A stretch of DNA of 64,000 bases, taken from NCBI GenBank assembly GCA_934597585.1, contig CAKTSA010000004.1:1-64000 (forward strand), in the 5' to 3' direction. Positions 60,090-64,000 of the stretch are shown piece by piece. The stretch's first letter is position 1. Each line of letters starts with the position of its first letter. The notes below the pieces were generated by a model, which worked only from the letters and a program-made list of their open reading frames with translations, was not told where the DNA came from and did no database searches. Position numbers and translations under genes: made by a program. The stretch comes from an uncultured Oscillospiraceae bacterium. GTDB lineage: Bacteria > Bacillota > Clostridia > Oscillospirales > Oscillospiraceae.

Positions 60090-60976
60090 CACAGCTCCCC
60101 CCTTTGGAAATACATGTAAAAGCTATACATGGTGCAGCACACCACGAAGCCCACCGCCACGTTCAGCGGCAGGATCAGTCCGGCGGACAGGATGCGGCCC
60201 GGCACGCCGGGAGAGATGATGGAGTGCAGATGGTTGGCGCCGGTGAAGAAGGAGTACGTCTTGGAGCAGGCGTAGAAGCCCAGGGCGCACAGCACGATGA
60301 TCTTCAGCACCTTGGCGGGGATGGCTTTGGAGGCGCGCTCGCCGCCCCACACCAGGCCGTAGATGATCAGGGCCGAGGCCATGATGGCGCCGCCGGAGAA
60401 GCCGCCGCCGGGGGACAGGTGGCCGTTCAGCAGGATGTACACGCCGAACACCAGAATGATGGGAATGACGAATTTGCACACCGTGCGGATGATGGGGTCC
60501 TGATAGTAGTCCAGCACCTCATAGTCCAGCTTGCGGACGCGGCGCTTGCCCGGCGCGTTCATCAGCATGGTCACCGCGCACATGGCGGTAAACAGCACAA
60601 AGGATTCGCCCAGCGTATCGAAGGCACGATAGTCCAAAATCATGCCCGCCACGGTGTTCACCGCGCCGGTCTCCTCCGTGCCCTTCTCCACATACCGCTC
60701 CGCCACCTCGTTGACGGTGGGGGCGTTGTCGCTGCCGTAGCCGGGCAGGTTGGCCACCGTCAGCAGCATGAACACGGCAAACACGATGCACGCCACAATG
60801 GCCAGCACCGTATAGGCGATCTGTCCCCGCTCCAGGGATTCCCGCGCCGAATCGGCGTCGTACCGGGGCTCATAGGGGGCGGCCGCCTCTTTCTTCACGC
60901 TCTTTTCCTGCTCCAGCATGGCCGACCAGTCCACCTGGCCCTCCAGCCAGCGGCGGAGGAAGCTCTTCTCACTCAT
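60089..60976 (-). CDS. MbhE-MrpB fusion subunit
   Basis: 295 residues. A charged cytosolic N-terminus of about 60 residues (WLEGQVDWSAMLEQEKSVKK), a span near 65-85, then FDTLGESFVLFTAMCAVTML, the MbhE/MrpA-C type motif. The second half is MrpB: GVYILLNGHLSPGGGFSGGA and the following spans. In Pyrococcus MBH these are separate subunits E and F; here one chain. The ATG at 60976 follows GAGGAGGATGGCC with 6-nt spacing; ATG 60982 is too close to the site. Confidence 0.85.
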   Translation of the reverse strand: MSEKSFLRRWLEGQVDWSAMLEQEKSVKKEAAAPYEPRYDADSARESLERGQIAYTVLAIVACIVFAVFMLLTVANLPGYGSDNAPTVNEVAERYVEKGTEETGAVNTVAGMILDYRAFDTLGESFVLFTAMCAVTMLMNAPGKRRVRKLDYEVLDYYQDPIIRTVCKFVIPIILVFGVYILLNGHLSPGGGFSGGAIMASALIIYGLVWGGERASKAIPAKVLKIIVLCALGFYACSKTYSFFTGANHLHSIISPGVPGRILSAGLILPLNVAVGFVVCCTMYSFYMYFQRGEL

Positions 60977-61298
60977 GGCCATCCTCCTCTCTCCGCGCCT
61001 CTTCCAGGGCGGCGTGCTGCCGCAGGGATTCCTCCTCGTGCTTGCGGTGCTCCTCATCCCGGTCGATGAGATTCAGCCGCCGCAGCGTCAGAAACAGCAG
61101 CAGGCTGGTGATGCCCGCACCCACCGCCGCCTCCGTAATGGCCAGATCCGGCGACTCCAGCATGATCCAGATCACCGACATGATGACCGAATAGGCCATG
61201 TAGATGATGACCGCCTGCATGGGCTTTCTGGTCAGCGCCGTAGCCGCGGCGCACACGATCAGTCCGATCAGCAGAACAAGACGGAAAAACGTCATCAT
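60969..61298 (-). CDS. DUF4040 (MbhD/MrpA C-terminal) subunit
   Basis: 109 residues with three spans. AVIIYMAYSVIMSVIWIMLE followed by SPDLAITEAAVGAGITSLL is the DUF4040 signature. The C-terminal 35 residues are charged and helical (EEHRKHEEESLRQHAALEEA), an unusual tail. The ATG at 61298 overlaps the stop of the MrpG-like gene (ATGA); it overlaps the next start by 8 bp. Confidence 0.85.
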   Translation of the reverse strand: MMTFFRLVLLIGLIVCAAATALTRKPMQAVIIYMAYSVIMSVIWIMLESPDLAITEAAVGAGITSLLLFLTLRRLNLIDRDEEHRKHEEESLRQHAALEEARREEDGHE

Positions 61299-61669
61299 TG
61301 GGCGGTCACCTCCTCTTTCTCTTGGGTCTCCTCCGTGTGATACTCCGCGTCGCTCAGATCCAGGTGCTCGCCCAGATTCTCGTCGGCGCGGTATTCGAAC
61401 ATACTCAGCATATGGCTGCTCAGGGGCGAGGTCAGCCACTGCAGCACCAGCACCAATATCAGCTTCCACACCACCGCATGGAACCCCACGGCGATCAGGA
61501 TGCCGATGGTAAACAGCAGCAGACTCAGCGTGTCGCCCAGCGCCGCGGCGTGGATGCGCTGCAGGGCGAAGTCAAAGCGGTACAATCCGATGATGGACAC
61601 CACCATAATGAACAGTCCCGCCAGCAGAAACGCGGCGCACAGGCCGAAACGGATCCATTCACCGATCAT
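61295..61669 (-). CDS. MrpG/MbhC subunit
   Basis: 124 residues with three spans. GLYRFDFALQRIHAAALGDT is the MrpG motif (GLxRFPDxxxRxHA.. type), followed by two spans and LVLVLQWLTSPLSSHMLS. A Glu-rich tail follows. The ATG at 61669 follows AGGAGAAGGAACATC and lies inside the end of the MrpF-like gene. Confidence 0.85.
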   Translation of the reverse strand: MIGEWIRFGLCAAFLLAGLFIMVVSIIGLYRFDFALQRIHAAALGDTLSLLLFTIGILIAVGFHAVVWKLILVLVLQWLTSPLSSHMLSMFEYRADENLGEHLDLSDAEYHTEETQEKEEVTAQ

Positions 61670-61973
61670 GATGTTCCTTCTCCTTTCGCCTGCGGTCATA
61701 CAGGTTGATGTAAATGCGGCACAGCATCATCACCGCGATGAAGGACATGACCACGTAGATCACGGCGATGTCCGCCAGATAGTCCTCTCCCAGGATGTAC
61801 GTCAGCGCACAGATGACGATCACCACCAGCGTGCCCACCAGGTTGATGCCGATGATGCGGTCCACCGTCAGCCGGGCCTTCAGGATGTACACCAGCACCG
61901 CGATGACGCACAGCGCCAGCGCCGCCAGCACACCCCAGAACAGGTAGCTGTAGCATTGTTGGATCAGTTCCAT
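61659..61973 (-). CDS. MrpF/MbhB subunit
   Basis: 104 residues with three spans. LTVDRIIGINLVGTLVVIVI is the MrpF pattern (DRIxxxNxxGT), followed by YLADIAVIYVVMSFIAVMML, the last span, and a charged tail. Starts at the ATG 61973, overlapping the MrpE-like stop by 10 bp. Confidence 0.85.
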   Translation of the reverse strand: MELIQQCYSYLFWGVLAALALCVIAVLVYILKARLTVDRIIGINLVGTLVVIVICALTYILGEDYLADIAVIYVVMSFIAVMMLCRIYINLYDRRRKEKEHHDR

Positions 61974-62455
61974 TCCTCGCCCTCCATTTTCCGCAGCATT
62001 CTCGTCAGATTCCAGTCGGGGATGCTGTCGGCGTTGGACTTGTCCAGACACAGCACCAGAAAGTCGTCGCCGCTCTGCTCGATGGTAACGGTCCCCGGCG
62101 TCAGGGTGATGGAATTGCTCAGGATGACCCGGGAAATATTCTTCTCAAAGGGGATCTTCAGCCGCACGATGGCGGGATGATACCTGTGGGGCGGCACCAG
62201 GATGATCTTCACCACCGCCAGGTTGGCCTTGATGATCTCCCAGATCAGCACCGCCACATACACCACGTAGCCGCCCAGCCGCTTCAGAAGCCGCCTCTCG
62301 TGGCTGGGATGATACCCCAGGGCGTACACGCAGAAGGCGTACACCGCCCCGGCGATCACCACGCCGAACAGGCAGATCTCCACCGTGACCCTGCCGTTCA
62401 GCAGCACCCACAGGGCAAACAGAAACACACACATGATCATTGCTTTGTTCTCCAC
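61964..62455 (-). CDS. MrpE/MbhA subunit
   Basis: 163 residues with two to three N-terminal spans (CVFLFALWVLLNGRVTVEIC) and a soluble C-terminal domain with LSNSITLTPGTVTIEQSGDD, the MrpE hallmark. It is the first gene of the ten-gene operon. The start is a GTG at 62455 behind AAGGA; ATGs at 62440 and 62434 are alternatives. MrpE-type subunits are needed for assembly and activity of the antiporter. Confidence 0.82.
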   Translation of the reverse strand: MENKAMIMCVFLFALWVLLNGRVTVEICLFGVVIAGAVYAFCVYALGYHPSHERRLLKRLGGYVVYVAVLIWEIIKANLAVVKIILVPPHRYHPAIVRLKIPFEKNISRVILSNSITLTPGTVTIEQSGDDFLVLCLDKSNADSIPDWNLTRMLRKMEGEEWN

Positions 62456-62552
62456 TCCAATCCTTACAAATAACCGCCAAATGCATGCGTCTGTACAGAA
62501 ACAGGGATGTATCCGGCGGTGGCTCGACTACTTTATCATGTCAAACAGGAAA

Positions 62553-62579
62553 GTGTTAACCAATTGTTAATTTTAACAC
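62553..62579. promoter_or_regulatory. GTGTTAA/TTAACAC dyad upstream of the Mrp operon
   Basis: GTGTTAA (62553-62559) and TTAACAC (62573-62579) are exact inverted arms; inside, TTGTTAA at 62564-62570 pairs with the same TTAACAC at a 2-bp gap. The half-sites resemble those of Rex (TTGTTAA...TTAACAA), but the spacing is not the usual 4 bp. It lies about 100 bp ahead of the MrpE start. Confidence 0.35.
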
Positions 62580-62799
62580 AGACCGCTGTACATTGCAACA
62601 AAAAACCGCCGGGTTCGACCAGTTTCTTCTTGGGAAAAAGTGACAGACTTCTGCCGTTTTTCACAAGATTTCCTGGGCGTGTGCACCACCTAACGACAGA
62701 AAAGCCGATTTTGTCCCGCAATGTCAGAGAAAGGCAGGGAAGTCTATTAAAAATGTGGCAAATGCAACAGACGTGGTAACAGGCGCGGGGTATACTATG

Positions 62800-63075
62800 A
62801 CCATCAGTTGACAAGGACAGACACGGTTTTGACGGGCAGAAATGTGCCCATACTGCGTCAAGCCCCTTGACAATACGGCAAGTATTCTCTGCGGGTCTTT
62901 TCTTGCCTGGACACATTTCTGCTCCGGCAAAACTGTCTTACACCTGCCAGCGATGTATTTTCGAGTGATTTTTGGTTTTTGAGACGCAGGTGGGCTGACG
63001 CCCACCAAGGCGAAAAATGCAAAAAGCGCCGGAAAGACACGCTGTCAGGCGTGTTTGTCCTTGTCAACTGATGGT
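62800..63075. mobile_element. 276-bp MITE-like element with 26-bp terminal inverted repeats
   Basis: The left end (62800-62825) starts ACCATCAGTTGACAAGGACA; the right end (63050-63075) is its reverse complement over 26 bp with one mismatch. The interior has no gene but holds GCAGAAATGTG/CACATTTCTGC (about 62836-62922), GTCAAG/CTTGAC, CACCTGC/GCAGGTG (about 62941-62992) and GTGGG/CCCAC stems. No clear target-site duplication is seen. It fits a non-autonomous transposon relic or a large structured RNA. It ends 30 bp before the start at 63106. The rest of 62456-63105 shows nothing else firm. Confidence 0.6.
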
Positions 63076-63105
63076 AAATCAAAATCTAATCAGGAGGTCA
63101 TGTCC

Positions 63106-63804
63106 ATGATCCGCAAGATCATCCATATCGACGAAGAGAAGTGTAACGGCTGCGGCGCGTGCGTCAACGCCTGTCACGAGGGGGCCATCGGCCTGGTGAA
63201 CGGCAAGGCCCGCCTACTGCACGAGCATTACTGCGACGGTCTGGGCGACTGCCTGCCCGCCTGCCCCACCAACGCCATCACCTTCGAGGAGCGGGAGGCC
63301 CCCGCCTATGACGAGGCCGCCGTCCTGGCCGCCAAGGCCGCCAAGGACCGCCCCGCCCACACCGGCTGCCCCGGCGCCGCCATGCGCCAGCTGCGGCACA
63401 AAGCGCCCGCCGCTCCGTCTGCCTCCGCCGCGCCGGAGAGCCAGCTGACCAACTGGCCGGTGCAGATCAAGCTGGTCCCCACCCAGGCCCCGTACTTTGA
63501 CGGCGCGTCCCTGCTGGTGGCGGCGGACTGCACCGCCTTCACCTATGCCGACTTCCACCGCCGCTTCCTCTCCGGCCGGGTCTGCCTCATCGGCTGCCCC
63601 AAGCTGGACGGTGTGGACTATACCGAGAAACTGACGGAGATCATCCGAAATAACGACATCCGCTCCCTGACCATTCTCCGCATGGAGGTGCCCTGCTGCG
63701 GCGGGCTGGAGTTCGCCGCCAAGACCGCCCTGCAGAACAGCGGCAAATTCATCCCCTGGCAGGTGGTCACCGTCAACATCGACGGCACCCTCCGGGAAAA
63801 TTGA
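63106..63804 (+). CDS. 2x[4Fe-4S] ferredoxin-type protein
   Basis: 232 residues. CNGCGACVNACHEGA (about 13-27) and CDGLGDCLPACPTNA (about 47-61) are two [4Fe-4S] motifs. An Ala/Pro-rich linker (about 95-125) leads to a C-terminal domain with CTAFTYADFHRRFLSGRVCL, IGCPKLDG and EVPCCGGLEFAAKTA, whose cysteines may hold another centre. This is the common clostridial ferredoxin-plus-unknown-domain protein, probably an electron carrier. The ATG at 63106 lies 8 nt after AGGAGG (ATG 63100 is too close). It is preceded by the inverted-repeat element, and a terminator follows. Confidence 0.85.
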   Translation: MIRKIIHIDEEKCNGCGACVNACHEGAIGLVNGKARLLHEHYCDGLGDCLPACPTNAITFEEREAPAYDEAAVLAAKAAKDRPAHTGCPGAAMRQLRHKAPAAPSASAAPESQLTNWPVQIKLVPTQAPYFDGASLLVAADCTAFTYADFHRRFLSGRVCLIGCPKLDGVDYTEKLTEIIRNNDIRSLTILRMEVPCCGGLEFAAKTALQNSGKFIPWQVVTVNIDGTLREN

Positions 63805-63858
63805 GGGACCAGCCCCGAAAACGGCATATTTTCCAGAAAATGGAAAAATCCGGTGTCC

Positions 63859-63910
63859 ATAACCGCCCTTTATGTACCGGAACTGCACCCAATAACGGCC
63901 TTAATGTACC
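63859..63910. repeat. Two direct repeats, 33 bp apart
   Basis: ATAACCGCCCTTTATGTACC (63859-63878) and ATAACGGCCTTAATGTACC (63892-63910) are near-identical. They might be regulator binding sites for a gene beyond the window or repeat relics. Confidence 0.35.
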
Positions 63911-63921
63911 AATAAAACCGC

Positions 63922-63949
63922 AAAAACGCACCCCGAAGGGTGCGTTTTT
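63922..63949 (+). terminator. Intrinsic terminator near the right edge
   Basis: AAAAACGCACCC (63922-63933) pairs with GGGTGCGTTTTT (63938-63949). A TATAAT follows at about 63953. No gene is visible in the last 50 bp. Confidence 0.75.
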
Positions 63950-64000
63950 ACATATAATATAAGTGGGTTGTCCGCCGGTGGAGGACATTTTCGGTATCCC

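Noticed and set aside
63773-63988. Minus-strand frame at the right edge
   Set aside because: It crosses the terminator and direct repeats, shows no motif and has no ribosome site; any real neighbour must lie outside the window.

Overview
The window looks like chromosome of a high-GC, strictly anaerobic Clostridia relative, most likely Oscillospiraceae (Oscillibacter/Dysosmobacter/Vescimonas-like gut bacteria). The signs are GC-rich coding with AGGAGG ribosome sites and sigma70-type promoters, a DUF4317 protein, ECF sigma plus DUF4179/DUF4367 anti-sigma pairs, an NADH-linked [FeFe] hydrogenase, SipW/TasA-type surface genes and AzlCD. The family placement is inference from gene content. I found no rRNA, tRNA, CRISPR array, prophage or transposase gene.

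Layout. 0-3.3 kb: unknown cytosolic and membrane proteins, with a short promoter-hairpin unit and a 25-residue microprotein. 3.3-6.9 kb: an HxlR regulator-deformylase-ferredoxin operon, divergent from a degenerate MBL protein, an internally deleted macrodomain gene and a class M sirtuin (SirTM). 6.9-16.5 kb: hydrolase, TetR, FtsH, flavoprotein, a MATE pump with an attenuator-like leader, and a first sigma/anti-sigma pair. 16.8-22.3 kb: pyruvate carboxylase, an Eis-like acetyltransferase and an ATC hydrolase-like protein. 22.4-25.6 kb: two more sigma/anti-sigma modules. 25.7-28.5 kb: DUF2284, D-cysteine desulfhydrase and a MalY-type lyase. 28.5-33.8 kb: a surface-fibre style locus built around a SipW-type signal peptidase with four candidate secreted partners and long structured leaders; a fifth paralogue sits alone at 49.1-50.3 kb behind another structured leader.

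33.9-44.0 kb: ThrE-type exporter, LacI regulator, MBL hydrolase, copper-chaperone-like protein, a coiled-coil repeat protein, GlnRS, isocitrate dehydrogenase and an aconitase-family hydratase. The last two, with pyruvate carboxylase, fit an oxidative half-TCA route to 2-oxoglutarate; citrate synthase is not in the window. 44.3-47.9 kb: a two-gene [FeFe] hydrogenase module. 50.5-53.0 kb: AzlCD and an M18 aminopeptidase.

53.3-62.5 kb: a tightly overlapping ten-gene minus-strand operon of Mrp/MBH-type membrane subunits (E, F, G, DUF4040, E'-B, C and four NuoL/M/N-like antiporter subunits) with no hydrogenase or quinone-module catalytic genes. 62.5-64 kb: a 650-bp non-coding stretch carrying a 276-bp element with 26-bp terminal inverted repeats, then a 2x[4Fe-4S] protein.

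The most interesting signals are the macrodomain remnant beside SirTM, the structured leaders and mutually exclusive hairpins upstream of the TasA-like genes, the inverted-repeat element near the right end, the four-antiporter Mrp operon, and a perfect 16-bp palindrome sitting on the -35 box of the HxlR gene.
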